Shown piece after piece: positions 1-8,676 of a stretch of DNA of 64,000 nucleotides (its first letter is position 1; the number at the start of each line of letters is the position of its first letter). Below the pieces are notes generated by a model. The model was not told where the DNA came from and searched no databases. It saw only the letters and a list, made by a program, of their open reading frames with translations. Position numbers and translations under genes: made by a program. Source of the stretch: JAJDXW01 sp965243335 (GTDB taxonomy: Bacteria; Pseudomonadota; Gammaproteobacteria; HK1); NCBI GenBank assembly GCA_965243335.1, contig OZ251545.1:558001-622000 (forward strand), written 5' to 3'.

Positions 1-462
1 CGCGCCGATCAGGTTCTTTCCCTTCGGGTGGTTGACCCCGGTCTTGCCGCCGACCGAGGAGTCCACCTGGGCGAGCAGGGTCGTGGGAACCTGGATATAG
101 CGGATCCCCCGCTGGTAGATCGCGGCTGCGAACCCCGCGACGTCGCCGACCACCCCTCCGCCGAGGGCGATCACCGCGGCGCTCCGGTTGAACCTCCGCT
201 CGACCAGCACGTCCACGACCCGCGAGGCGGTGTCGAGCGTCTTGCCCGCCTCCCCGCCCGGAAGCGCCAGCGACGCGACCTCGCGGCCCCCGAGGGCCTT
301 GCGCAACGGTGCGAGATGAAGGTCCGCCACCGCTTCGTCGGTGACCACGAGCACCTGGCGGCCGGCGAGGTGGGGCGCGTACAGATCGGGGCGGCGGATG
401 AGGCCCGGCCCGATGTGGATCGGATAGCGGCGGTCGCCGAGCTCCACCATGAGCGGTTGCAT
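1..462 (-). CDS. aroB: 3-dehydroquinate synthase, N-terminal part (runs off window)
   Basis: This is the N-terminal 154 codons of the shikimate-pathway enzyme that converts DAHP to 3-dehydroquinate in the cytoplasm with NAD and a divalent metal. The frame opens MQPLMVELGDRRYPIHIG, a typical AroB start, and continues with the nucleotide-binding segment ALGGGVVGDVAGFAA and the substrate-side segment PTTLLAQVDSSVGGKTGVN. The rest lies beyond position 1. The start at 462 is favoured by alignment to the family; the next Met is at 450. The frame stays open to an upstream ATG at 579, which would add 39 residues not expected for AroB. A TAGAAT hexamer lies just before 462. aroK lies upstream on the same strand with a gap of about 250 bases, so the pair is the usual proteobacterial arrangement. 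Confidence 0.95.
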   Translation of the reverse strand, partial: MQPLMVELGDRRYPIHIGPGLIRRPDLYAPHLAGRQVLVVTDEAVADLHLAPLRKALGGREVASLALPGGEAGKTLDTASRVVDVLVERRFNRSAAVIALGGGVVGDVAGFAAAIYQRGIRYIQVPTTLLAQVDSSVGGKTGVNHPKGKNLIGA

Positions 463-710
463 GAGCCCGATTCTATCGTGCGGGGGAGGGGCGTGGGCCG
501 CGCCTTCGACGCGCCGCAAGACCGTTCCCTGTTCGTCGCAGAGCCTGAATCGGGGCGTCGAGGTCGTCCGGGCGGGCATGACGGCAGGCCGTTTTCCGAG
601 CGATGGGGTCGGACTCCGGGCGGCGGCAGCGCTCTTTCCGGAGGGTGCGGCGAACAGGGAACGGCCTTTCGACGCGCCGGTGACGTCTCGCGTGGAGGGA
701 CGGAGACGGG

Positions 711-1235
711 TCACCGGGGGCGGTCCGGGAGCGCCCGGAGGATCTCCTGCACGACCCGGCGGGAGCCTCGCCGGCCGGTCCCGACGACGAGGTCCGCGAC
801 CTCCCGGTACAGGGGCTCCCTCACCGCGAGCAGCTCGTCGATGCGCGCCCGCGGGTCCGCGGCGTGCAGCATCGGCCGCCCCCGGTCGCGCGCCGTGCGT
901 TGATGCAGCAGCTCCGCGGGCGCATGGAGGTACACGACGAAGCCGTTCGAGGCCAGCGCCGTGCGGTTGTCGGGGTCCCCGACCACGCCGCCTCCGGTCG
1001 CCAGCACGATGCCCCGCTTCCCGGTCAGCTCCCGCAGCACCGCGGCCTCCCGGCGGCGGAAGCCCGCCTCGCCCTCGAGATCGAAGATGTACGGGATGTC
1101 GACCCCGGTCCGCTCTTCGAGCACCCGGTCGCAGTCGAAGAACTCCTTGTCGAGCACAGCCGCGAGCTGGCGCCCCACCGTGGACTTGCCGGACCCCATG
1201 AACCCGACCAGGAAGACGTTCGAGGGCCTGCCCAT
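711..1235 (-). CDS. aroK: Shikimate kinase
   Basis: Phosphorylates shikimate at the 3-hydroxyl with ATP, in the same pathway as the adjacent aroB. The 174-residue protein has the family's normal length. The Walker A motif GFMGSGKST is at residues 11-19. The acid-binding segment FFDCDRVLEERTG follows, then the glycine-rich ATGGGVV segment and the lid region with TARDRGRPML. The reading frame is open 40 codons further upstream, but that part is Pro/Arg-rich and unlike any kinase, so the start is placed at MGRPSNVFL. No strong ribosome-binding site is visible before this ATG. Confidence 0.95.
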   Translation of the reverse strand: MGRPSNVFLVGFMGSGKSTVGRQLAAVLDKEFFDCDRVLEERTGVDIPYIFDLEGEAGFRRREAAVLRELTGKRGIVLATGGGVVGDPDNRTALASNGFVVYLHAPAELLHQRTARDRGRPMLHAADPRARIDELLAVREPLYREVADLVVGTGRRGSRRVVQEILRALPDRPR

Positions 1236-1332
1236 ACCGCGATGATGCGCAGCGCGGGGGCCGGCGGCAAGAGGCGGGATGGAGCGCCGTGGGGTCGAAA
1301 GGCTCCCGGACCGCGGACCGAGGGGGGCGGCG

Positions 1333-2751
1333 TCAGGAAGCGCCTTCGGGCGCACCCTCCGCGTCCTTGCTGAAGAGCCGCACCCTCGCGCCGGCCAGCA
1401 TGTCGCCGAGCTTCGCCCGGATGGCCCAGAGGCAGACGAGGGACGGGACCACCATCAGGGTCGTGATCACGAAGAACGCTCCCCAGTCCCCTTCCAGCCG
1501 GTCGACCAGCTCCCCGGACGAGGCCGCGAACAGGGTCCGGCCCGCGGTCCCGATCGAGGCGAGGAGCGCGTACTGGGTGGCGGTGTAGGTCCGGTCCACC
1601 AGCATCGAGATGAAGGCGACGAAGGTGACGGTCGCGAAGGCGCTCGTGAGGTCGTCCATCACCACCGCCGCCGCGAAGAGCGGCTCCGACTTCCCGGACC
1701 AGGCGAGCGCCGCGAAGAGGAGGTTGGTGAGGGCCATGGCGATCCCGGAGACGAACATCGCCCGCACCAGCCCGATCCGGATCGCGAAGAGGCCGCCGAG
1801 CACCGTGAAGGCGACGGTGGTGACCCACCCCAGGCCCTTGGAGTAGAGGGCGATATCCGACTTCGTGAACCCGATCTCCTTGTAGAAGATCAGGGACATG
1901 CGCCCGAGGAAGGCTTCGCCGATCTTGAACAGGAAGATGAACCCCAGCACGGCGGCGGCGATCGCGAAGCCGTTCTGCCGGAGGAAGCTCATCAGGGGGC
2001 CGACCACGGTGACGCCGAGCCAGACCGCGGCGCGGCCGAGGGGGCCGGTCGCGGGGATGCGGGCGGCGATGCGGTCGTCGTCCTCCGCTTGGGCGGCGAT
2101 GCGCTCCGCGGCGGTGGCCTCGCGCACGAACGCGAGGCCGACGTTGCAGAGGATCACCACCCCCCCGAGCACGAGGAAGGTGGGCTGCCAGTAGTCCTCG
2201 ACCCCCGCGTTCTGGAAGGCTTCGGCGGTCTTGAGCGCGATCGCCCCGCCGAGCTTGTACCCGGTCCACCAGCCGACCACCGCGGCGGCCGCGCCCGCGG
2301 CCATCGACCCGCCCTCGGTGCGGCCGATCTGCTCGATGCGGAGGGCGTCGATGGTGATGTCCTGGGTCGCGGAGGCGATGGCGATGACGAGGCCGATGGC
2401 GACGACCCCCGCGAGGTTCGCGGTCGGCTCGACGACGCTCCACAGGACGAGGCACACGAGGATCACCGCCTGCAGGGCGACGATCCACGCGCGCCGGTGG
2501 CCGATCCGCTCCGACAGCCAGGGGAGCCGGATTCGATCGATGAGGGGGGCCCAGAGGAAGTTGAAGGCGTAGACGCCGAAGATGAGGCCGGCCCAGCCGA
2601 TGGCGCTCCGGCTGAGGCCGTCCTCCTGGAGCCAGACGTTGAGGCTGCTCCCGATGAGCACCCACGGGAACCCGCTGATGATCCCGAGGAGGAAGATGCG
2701 GGCCATGCGCCGGTCGAGGTAGACGGCGAGCGATTCCCCGATTCCCGTCAC
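1333..2751 (-). CDS. ampG: AmpG-type muropeptide MFS permease
   Basis: A 472-residue inner-membrane transporter of the major facilitator superfamily. The family imports GlcNAc-anhydro-MurNAc muropeptides released from the cell wall for recycling. The opening GIISGFPWVLIGSSLNVWLQEDGLS and the segment ATQDITIDALRIE are hallmarks of AmpG. About twelve to fourteen hydrophobic segments can be traced. The start codon is GTG at 2751, with GGAAG a few bases upstream. The protein ends in a short charged tail (FSKDAEGAPEGAS). No beta-lactamase or amidase gene is next to it, so a link to resistance cannot be inferred. It sits upstream of aroK on the same strand. Confidence 0.9.
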   Translation of the reverse strand: MTGIGESLAVYLDRRMARIFLLGIISGFPWVLIGSSLNVWLQEDGLSRSAIGWAGLIFGVYAFNFLWAPLIDRIRLPWLSERIGHRRAWIVALQAVILVCLVLWSVVEPTANLAGVVAIGLVIAIASATQDITIDALRIEQIGRTEGGSMAAGAAAAVVGWWTGYKLGGAIALKTAEAFQNAGVEDYWQPTFLVLGGVVILCNVGLAFVREATAAERIAAQAEDDDRIAARIPATGPLGRAAVWLGVTVVGPLMSFLRQNGFAIAAAVLGFIFLFKIGEAFLGRMSLIFYKEIGFTKSDIALYSKGLGWVTTVAFTVLGGLFAIRIGLVRAMFVSGIAMALTNLLFAALAWSGKSEPLFAAAVVMDDLTSAFATVTFVAFISMLVDRTYTATQYALLASIGTAGRTLFAASSGELVDRLEGDWGAFFVITTLMVVPSLVCLWAIRAKLGDMLAGARVRLFSKDAEGAPEGAS

Positions 2752-2833
2752 GGCCCGCTTCCGGCGACCGTCCGCCGCGCCCCCGGGTCCCCCGGAGCCG
2801 CCGCGTTCCGGGGCGGGGGGCCGGCGGCCCGGC

Positions 2834-3616
2834 TCACACCGCGGTCCATCCGCCGTCGATCATCAGCGCCGACCCGGTCACGAGCGAAGAGGCGTCCGAA
2901 GCGAGGTACGCCACCGCCCCCATCACGTCCTCGGGCCGGCCGACCCGCCCCGACGCGATCCGCCGGGTGACGAAGTCGCGGAACCCGGCGTCCTCCAGCA
3001 TGGGGCGGCTCAAGGGCGTCTCGATGAAGGTGGGGCAGATGGTGTTGACCCGGATGCCGTGCTCGGCAAGCTCCCACGCCATCGCCTTGGTCGCGCCTTC
3101 GAGGGCGTGCTTGGTCGCGCAGTAGACGGTGCGCTTGGGCCCCCCGACGTGGCCCATCTGGGAGGACACGTTGACGATCGAGCCCGGAAGCCCCGCCTCG
3201 ATGAGGCCCTCGGCCACCGCCTTCGCTACGAACAGGGCGGCGCGGACGTTGAGGTCCGAGACCGCCTGGTAGTCCGCCTCGGTCATGTCGAGGAAGTGGG
3301 CGGGGCGGTTCGTCCCGGCGTTGTTGACGAGCACCCGGAAGGGGCCGCGGGCCGCGATCTCGGCCTTCGCCCGGTCGGTGTCGGTCACGTCGAGGGCGAA
3401 CGCGCTCGCCCGCTCCCCGCGCGCCCGGATGGCCCGGGCCGCGGCCTCGACCTCCCCGCCGCTCCGGGCCGCGAGCACGACCTCCGCCCCCGCCTCGGCG
3501 AGCGCCGCGGCCATGGCGAGCCCGAGCCCGCGCCCGGCCCCGGTCACGAGCGCGCGCCGGCCGTCGAGGCGAAAGCTCGGGGTCTTCGGCAGTCGTACCG
3601 GCTCGTTCGTCTTCAT
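2834..3616 (-). CDS. SDR family oxidoreductase (last gene of the thioredoxin/CcdA operon)
   Basis: A 260-residue classical short-chain dehydrogenase/reductase. The cofactor motif TGAGRGLG is near residue 24, NNAG follows, and the catalytic Ser-Tyr-Lys triad is in VSSQMGHVG followed by YCATK. The C-terminal GSALMIDGGWTAV is typical of 3-oxoacyl-ACP reductase or gluconate 5-dehydrogenase-like members. The substrate cannot be named from sequence. The ATG overlaps the TAA of the preceding CcdA-like gene by one base (TAATG), so the two are probably translationally coupled. Why an SDR is coupled to thiol-redox genes is unclear. Confidence 0.85.
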   Translation of the reverse strand: MKTNEPVRLPKTPSFRLDGRRALVTGAGRGLGLAMAAALAEAGAEVVLAARSGGEVEAAARAIRARGERASAFALDVTDTDRAKAEIAARGPFRVLVNNAGTNRPAHFLDMTEADYQAVSDLNVRAALFVAKAVAEGLIEAGLPGSIVNVSSQMGHVGGPKRTVYCATKHALEGATKAMAWELAEHGIRVNTICPTFIETPLSRPMLEDAGFRDFVTRRIASGRVGRPEDVMGAVAYLASDASSLVTGSALMIDGGWTAV

Positions 3617-4329
3617 TAGACGGCGACCGAGAAGGCGACGAGCCAGTCGGGCATCGCGTCGAGGAGCCGGCCCTCGATGACCCGGTCCAGATGGAAGAAG
3701 ACCGCAAGGCCGACCAGGAGCAGGGAGGCCCCCATGACCGGCTTCGCCCACGGCATCCAGGACGTCAGCCGCTCGCGGCGGGCGGCCAGAAGCTCCCGCG
3801 AGCCGTAGGCGAGCCCCAGCAGCACGGTGGAGACCCCGATCCCGAACGCGAGCATGGTGGCCCCGGCCTGCCCCAGGTTCTCGCCGCTCGCCGCGAGCCC
3901 AACCGCGCCGCCGAGGGTCGGCCCGATGCAGGGGGACCACACCGCGCCGAGGAGCATCCCCACCGCGAGCTGGCCCCCCGGGCCTGCCCCCCGGATCCGG
4001 TCGATCCCGGCGTTGGCGCGGCTCGCGACCGGGGAAGCGACCCGCGACAGGGCGGCTTGCGCGCGCGGGACGAGCAGGATCGTCCCGAACACCACCATGA
4101 TCACGGCGGCGGCCTGATTGATGAAGAGGTCGTCGATTCCCGCCAGGTGGCCGAAGGCGGTCACCCCGACCCCGAGGACCGCGAACGAGAGGGTGAGCCC
4201 GGCCGCCAGCATCAGCGGCCCCGCGCGGCTGCCCTGAAACGCGGCCGCGATGATGACGGGAAGGAGCGGAAGCACGCACGGGTTGATGAGGGTCAGCGTG
4301 CCGGCGACGTAGGCCCAGACGTAGGTCAT
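3616..4329 (-). CDS. CcdA/DsbD-type cytochrome c biogenesis membrane protein
   Basis: A 237-residue inner-membrane protein with about six transmembrane helices. CcdA and the beta domain of DsbD carry electrons from cytoplasmic thioredoxin across the membrane to periplasmic thiol proteins. Two Cys-containing motifs expected for this role are visible: LINPCVLPLLPV near the N-terminus and AVWSPCIGPTLGG in the middle. The start MTYVWAYVAG is preceded by an AGGAGG about 14 bases upstream. The frame opens earlier, but that part is not membrane-like. The upstream gene on the same strand encodes an exported thioredoxin-like protein, the natural electron acceptor for such a transporter. Confidence 0.88.
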   Translation of the reverse strand: MTYVWAYVAGTLTLINPCVLPLLPVIIAAAFQGSRAGPLMLAAGLTLSFAVLGVGVTAFGHLAGIDDLFINQAAAVIMVVFGTILLVPRAQAALSRVASPVASRANAGIDRIRGAGPGGQLAVGMLLGAVWSPCIGPTLGGAVGLAASGENLGQAGATMLAFGIGVSTVLLGLAYGSRELLAARRERLTSWMPWAKPVMGASLLLVGLAVFFHLDRVIEGRLLDAMPDWLVAFSVAV

Positions 4330-4602
4330 GGCGGGACGGAGGCGCCTCCTGATGCCGGTTACGCGAACCGGGCCTCCGCCGGGGCGATCCGGCGATCGGC
4401 CCGGAGAGCCTTCCGGGCCGGCCGCGCATGAGATGCGGCGCGGCTGGCCTGGACCTCTCCCCACCCTCTTGCGACGGCCACCGAGCCGGCCGCTCAAGAC
4501 CGCGGGCCGCACCCGCCCGCAGGCTGGATACGGCCCGGCCCGTTCGGCCCCGCCCCGCGCCGCCTCGACGCGCTCCGCGACGAAGGCCGGCGGCGCGGCG
4601 GG

Positions 4603-5004
4603 CTAGATGGCGGCCTTGAACAGGGCTTCGATGTCCTCGCGGCTCGTGCTTCCGATCACCCGCCCGACCTCCTCGCCGCCGCGCAGCATCACCAGGGTCG
4701 AACGCCGCTTGACGGCGTGCTCCTTCGCGACGTCGCTCCGGCTGTGCTCACTCCAGTCGACCTTCATGACGGTGACCGCCTGGTAGGCGGGGTTCTCGTT
4801 CATCAACGCACTCACGGTGCGTCCCTGCGCACGGCAGGTCCCTCACCATTCGGTGTAGAAGTCGAGGAGCAGGGGCTCGCCGCTCGCGACCGCCCGCTCA
4901 TAGGCTTCGCGGCTGTAGTCGACGTGCGGCTTGGCGCCCGCGTAAGCGCCCGGGGCGGCGAAGGCGAGCGCGGCGGCCGCGGTGAGAAGTTCGCGTCGAT
5001 TCAT
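4603..5004 (-). CDS. Exported thioredoxin-like protein with in-frame TGA in the active site (selenoprotein candidate or nonsense-mutated gene)
   Basis: Read through one TGA, the frame gives a 133-residue protein. Residues 1-22 are a signal peptide with paired arginines (MNRRELL followed by an Ala-rich core ending AYA). Then comes a thioredoxin fold with LLLDFYTEW at 45-53, the TGA codon at residue 54 (bases 4845-4843), GTCRAQ at 55-60, and the beta strands around STLVMLRGGEEVGR. The TGA sits exactly where thioredoxins have the first Cys of WCxxC, giving W-U-G-T-C. Frame and family similarity continue without shift on both sides. Without read-through the product is a 53-residue stub plus a 70-residue GTG-initiated fragment lacking the first strand. 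Short GC-rich hairpins follow the TGA but do not cleanly fit the bacterial SECIS rule. The start has GGAG upstream and a TATAAT at 5042-5037. Confidence 0.7.
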
Positions 5005-5036
5005 GGGACAGGCTCCGGTTCGAACCGAGGCCGATG

Positions 5037-5042
5037 ATTATA
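5037..5042 (-). promoter_or_regulatory. Candidate -10 hexamer for the thioredoxin-like/CcdA/SDR operon
   Basis: On the minus strand the bases read TATAAT, a perfect sigma-70 -10 box in an otherwise very GC-rich context, 33 bases before the ATG at 5004. No good -35 is seen at 16-18 bases spacing. Its position in the short gap between the TPP-enzyme stop and the thioredoxin-like start makes it the likely operon promoter. Confidence 0.45.
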
Positions 5043-5080
5043 GGGGGTCGGAGCCGTCTGATCCGATCCCCCGCGCCGGG

Positions 5081-6865
5081 TCAGGCGGGGCGGTCGCCGG
5101 CCCGCACCGGCGCGGCGCGGCTGTCCACCCCCGGCAGCATCTTCGCGGGGTCGCGGGTGACCACGACGTCGATGATGGTCGGGGTCTCGCGGGAGGCCAT
5201 GCCGGCCCGGAACGCGGCGCCGAGGGCGGCCGGGTCCTCCACCCGGACGCCCTCGCAGCCGAGGGCGCGGGCGACCGCCGCGTAGTCCGTCTCGCTCAGG
5301 TCCGCGGACTGGTAGGCGCCGCCGAACAGGCTGTGCTGGAGCGCCTTGACGTAGCCGCTCGCCGCGTTGTTCACGATGGCGAGGGTGAGGCCGAGCTTCA
5401 GGCGGCGGGCGGTCTCGAGCTCGCCGAGCACCATGTTGAAGCCCCCGTCCCCGGTCAGCCCGACGACGGGCGCGTCGCCGAGCTCGGCGCGGGCCGCGAG
5501 CTGGGCCCCCATCGCCCCCGGCAGGCCGTAGCCGATGGAGGCGAAGCCGCGGTTCGCGACGTAGCAGCGCCCGGCCCGCGGGCTGTCGTAGAGGAGGCCC
5601 GTCCAGTGGGCCGCGAAGCCGCCGTCCACGACGAGGACGCCTTCGGTGGGCATGACCCGTTGCAGCTCGCGGATGAGGCGCGCCATGTGGATCGGCCGCT
5701 CGTCGGAGGCGTAGCGGGGCTCGGCTTCTTCCCGCCACTTCGCCATGCGGGCCGCCGCGTCCGCGAGCCAGGGCTCGCGCCCGGCCCGGCGCGCGGCGGC
5801 GCCGTCCGCGCCATCGCCGCCGCCGTCCGTGCCGCCGCCGGCGAGCGCCTTGGCGAGGTCCCGCAGGCCTTCCGCCGCGTCGCCCCACAGCCCCACGTCC
5901 ACCCGGTTCGCGCGCCCGATCTCCTCCGCCACCACGTCGAGCTGGATGAAGGGAACGGAAGCGGGCGGGAGCACGTAGCGCCGGGTCGAGATCTCGCCCA
6001 TCTTGCAGCCGACCGCGAGCAGGCAGTCGGACCGTTCCATCAGGTCGTTCGCGATGCGGGTCCAGCGCCCGAAGAGCCCCACACTGAGGGGATGGCCGCA
6101 GGGGAGCGAGCCCTTGCCGCTCAGGGTGTGGGCGACCGGGATGGACTCGGCCTCGGCGAGCGCGCGGAGCGCATCCCAGGCGCCGGAGAGGTGGACCCCG
6201 CCCCCGGCGAGGATGAGGGGCCGCCGGGCGCGGCGGAGCAGGTCCGCCGCCGCCTCCGTCTCGGCCCGGCCGGGCCGGATGCGGCGCGCGGGGATCCGGG
6301 TCGCGTCGGCCCGCAGCTCCGTCCTCGGGTAGTCGAACTCGCCGTGCGCGACGTCCTCCGGCACGTCGAGCACCACCGGCCCCGGGCGCCCGGACGTGGC
6401 GACCGTGTAGGCGCGGCGCACCAGCTCCGGCATCCGGTTTCCGTCCTCGACCCGGATCAGCTCCTTGGCGGCCGGGGCGAGGATCTCGTCCTGGCGCGAC
6501 TCCTGGGTCATGTTCTTCCACGAGTGCGCGCGGTTGGTGTTGCCGATGATCGCGATGAGCGGGACGCCGGCGTTCAAGGATTCGACCAGCCCGGTCGCGA
6601 GGTTCGTCGCGCCGGGGCCGAGGGTCGCGTCGCACACCCCGGGCCGCCCCGTGACCCGGGCGAAGGCGTCGGCCGCGAACGCGCCGCACCGCTCGTCGTT
6701 GATCAGGGTGTGGCTAAGGCCCAGCGCGCGCACCGCGTCGTAGAAAGGGAGGAGCTGGAACCCCCCCATCCCGAACATCGGCCCGCATTCGTGGAGCTTC
6801 AGCATCTCCGCGAGGGCGCGGCCCCCGGTCATGCGGCGGATCGGGTCGTTCGCGATCTCCGTCAT
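5081..6865 (-). CDS. Thiamine pyrophosphate-dependent enzyme, acetolactate synthase-like
   Basis: A 594-residue enzyme of the TPP-dependent decarboxylase/carboligase family with the three usual domains. The N-terminal PYR domain has the cofactor-activating Glu in INDERCGAFAADAFAR and the phrase TLGPGATNLATGLVES. The central domain holds LAGGGVHLSGA. The C-terminal PP domain has the TPP-binding GDGGFNMVLGELETA through IVNN. A Gly/Asp-rich low-complexity stretch (GGGTDGGGDGADG) is inserted before the PP domain. The start at 6865 is supported by GAGGAG upstream. It is probably not the biosynthetic IlvB, because no IlvN or IlvC gene is adjacent. The neighbouring duplicated-domain protein lies upstream on the same strand. 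Confidence 0.85.
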   Translation of the reverse strand: MTEIANDPIRRMTGGRALAEMLKLHECGPMFGMGGFQLLPFYDAVRALGLSHTLINDERCGAFAADAFARVTGRPGVCDATLGPGATNLATGLVESLNAGVPLIAIIGNTNRAHSWKNMTQESRQDEILAPAAKELIRVEDGNRMPELVRRAYTVATSGRPGPVVLDVPEDVAHGEFDYPRTELRADATRIPARRIRPGRAETEAAADLLRRARRPLILAGGGVHLSGAWDALRALAEAESIPVAHTLSGKGSLPCGHPLSVGLFGRWTRIANDLMERSDCLLAVGCKMGEISTRRYVLPPASVPFIQLDVVAEEIGRANRVDVGLWGDAAEGLRDLAKALAGGGTDGGGDGADGAAARRAGREPWLADAAARMAKWREEAEPRYASDERPIHMARLIRELQRVMPTEGVLVVDGGFAAHWTGLLYDSPRAGRCYVANRGFASIGYGLPGAMGAQLAARAELGDAPVVGLTGDGGFNMVLGELETARRLKLGLTLAIVNNAASGYVKALQHSLFGGAYQSADLSETDYAAVARALGCEGVRVEDPAALGAAFRAGMASRETPTIIDVVVTRDPAKMLPGVDSRAAPVRAGDRPA

Positions 6866-6930
6866 TCGTCTTCTGCTCCTCGTCCGTTGCATTCCGGCCA
6901 TGAGCCGCAAACCCCGGCGGCGGCGCGTGG

Positions 6931-7003
6931 CCGCACAAGCGTTCCCAGGAACGCTCCCACCGACGGGTCCGCGAAAGCCCTGCGGTGGGGTAAGGCGGCT
7001 CTG
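6931..7003. repeat. Dispersed intergenic repeat, copy 1 (right-hand module)
   Basis: This copy contains GTTCCCAGGAACGCTCCCA and then GTCCGCGAAAGCCCTGCGGT, matching the right half of the copy at 17083-17232 almost base for base. It fills the gap between the TPP-enzyme gene and the upstream duplicated-domain gene. Confidence 0.7.
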
Positions 7004-7029
7004 AATCTCCTCCGCTCCGGCGCTCCCGG

Positions 7030-7830
7030 TCAGCCGAGCCGGTCCGCGAGCTCGGGGACGGACATCCCGGCCCGCGCGCCGCGCGCGGCGGCCCGCTCGT
7101 TCACGGCCGAGACGACCCCGGACTCCCAAGTGGAGCGCGCCTCCCCGATCCGCGCCGAGTCGGCGGCCACCGCCGCGGCCGGGATCCCCTGCGCGTCGAG
7201 CACGGGCAGACGCGCGATGCCGGCCCCCCCGCCCGCGTCGTTGAACGCGGCCCCCCGCGCCCGAACCCCGAGGCCGTACCCGGGGCGGCCGGGGAGAACC
7301 CCGCAGTGGGAGCCGGTGACGACGACATACTCCTCGTCCTCGGGGCGGACGAGCGAGGCGGAATCGCAGCCGATGACTGCGGCGCGCCCGTCTTCGGCTG
7401 CACGGAGGATGAACCTCGCCTCCTCGCCGGCAGGCGGTTCGGGCGGAACGTCCGGCACGGGGCGGGCGGCCATCCGCCGCGCCGCCGCCGCGCAATCCTG
7501 CCCCGGCGCACAGCCGAGGGCGCGCGCCGGCTCGTTGCAGTGGCTGATGCGGCCCCGCGCATACATGTCCCCGCCGTCTCCGATCCGGGCGGAGTCGTGG
7601 GCGACGGTCGCGGCGGGGATGCCGAGCGGGGCGAGGTAGCCGAGCGAGGCGATGCCGGCCTCGCCGCGGCCGACCGCCGCATCGTTGAGGATCACCCCGA
7701 GGAGCCCCGCTCGCGCCGCGAGGTAGCCGCAATAGCGCCCGCCGTGGGAGCCGGCGACGACCACCCGCCCGCGGTGCTCGGGGCCGGCGGAGGTGATGCT
7801 GTCGAGAAGGATCGGAGGGGCGGCTATCAT
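7030..7830 (-). CDS. Conserved protein of unknown function with an internal tandem duplication
   Basis: A 266-residue soluble protein without a recognised catalytic family. It consists of two homologous halves. The first has VVVAGSHGG, an ILNDAAVG segment, then GIPAATVAHDSARIG and GRISHCNEPA. The second repeats the order as VVVTGSHCG, AFNDAGGG, GIPAAAVAADSARIG and GVVSAVNERA. The shared DSARIG and GSH motifs suggest a ligand-binding or catalytic role for each half. No signal peptide or membrane segment is seen. It lies upstream of the TPP enzyme on the same strand, separated by a repeat copy, and diverges from the SDR at 7915. I cannot name a function. Confidence 0.8.
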   Translation of the reverse strand: MIAAPPILLDSITSAGPEHRGRVVVAGSHGGRYCGYLAARAGLLGVILNDAAVGRGEAGIASLGYLAPLGIPAATVAHDSARIGDGGDMYARGRISHCNEPARALGCAPGQDCAAAARRMAARPVPDVPPEPPAGEEARFILRAAEDGRAAVIGCDSASLVRPEDEEYVVVTGSHCGVLPGRPGYGLGVRARGAAFNDAGGGAGIARLPVLDAQGIPAAAVAADSARIGEARSTWESGVVSAVNERAAARGARAGMSVPELADRLG

Positions 7831-7914
7831 GCGCGCGCGTCCGGGCAGGCGGGAACCGGACGCTGATGATACAGGCGATCGCTTCGGGCGATTCAGGCGA
7901 GGCATGGGGGAACC

Positions 7915-8676
7915 ATGGGGGAGACGGCCGGAATGAGCGCTTCGAAGGCGGCGATCGTCACCGGGTCGAGCCGCGGGATCGGGGCCGCGGTGGCGCGCGT
8001 GCTGGCGCGGGAGGGCTACGACGTGTGCGTGAACTACGTGCGCGACGAAGCCGCCGCGGAGCGGGTGGCGGGCGACGTGCGGGCGGCCGGGCGACGGGCG
8101 GTGACGGTGCAGGCCGACACCGGCCGGGAAGCGGACATCGTGCGGATGTTCGAGGCGGCGGAGGCGGCGCTCGGGTCCGTCGACGCCCTGGTCAACAACG
8201 CGGGCGTCAGCGGCGCCCGCGGCCTCGTCGAAGAGGTGACCGCGGAGACCCTGGACGCGGTGTTCCGGGTCAACGTGGCCGGGTACTTCCTGTGCGCCCG
8301 CGAGGCGATCCGGCGCATGTCCACCAAGCACGGGGGGCGGGGCGGGCGCATCGTCAACGTGTCCTCGATCGCCGCCGACCGCACCGGCGCGTTCGAGTGG
8401 GTGCACTACGGCGCCTCCAAGGCGGCGGTGGATACGTTCACCCGCGGGCTCGCGCTCGAGACCGCGGATCAGGGCATCCGCTGCAACTCCGTGCGCCCCG
8501 GCATGGTGGACACCGACATCCACTGGCCGGGGCGGATGGAAGCCATCGCCCCCACCATCCCCCTGAAGCGCATCGCCGACCCGGAGGAGGTCGCGGAAGC
8601 CGTCGCCTGGCTGCTCTCCGACAAGGCGAGCTACTGCACCGGTACTCACATCGACGTGGCGGGCGGGCGGATGTAA
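7915..8676 (+). CDS. SDR family oxidoreductase
   Basis: A 253-residue classical short-chain dehydrogenase. TGSSRGIG binds the cofactor, NNAG follows, and the catalytic residues are in VSSIAADRTG and YGASK. It ends CTGTHIDVAGGRM. This layout is typical of FabG-like 3-oxoacyl reductases and sugar dehydrogenases; the substrate is unknown. Two starts are possible: ATG at 7915 preceded by GGGGGA, and ATG at 7933 preceded by GGGGGAGACGGCCGG. The second gives the more usual N-terminus (MSASKAAIVTG). It diverges from the duplicated-domain gene with an 84-base shared upstream region. Confidence 0.85.
   Translation: MGETAGMSASKAAIVTGSSRGIGAAVARVLAREGYDVCVNYVRDEAAAERVAGDVRAAGRRAVTVQADTGREADIVRMFEAAEAALGSVDALVNNAGVSGARGLVEEVTAETLDAVFRVNVAGYFLCAREAIRRMSTKHGGRGGRIVNVSSIAADRTGAFEWVHYGASKAAVDTFTRGLALETADQGIRCNSVRPGMVDTDIHWPGRMEAIAPTIPLKRIADPEEVAEAVAWLLSDKASYCTGTHIDVAGGRM

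Noticed and set aside
4330..4602. Upstream extension of the CcdA-like frame
   Set aside because: The extra residues are Arg/Gly/Pro-rich and not membrane-like; the internal ATG at 4329 gives a standard CcdA N-terminus.
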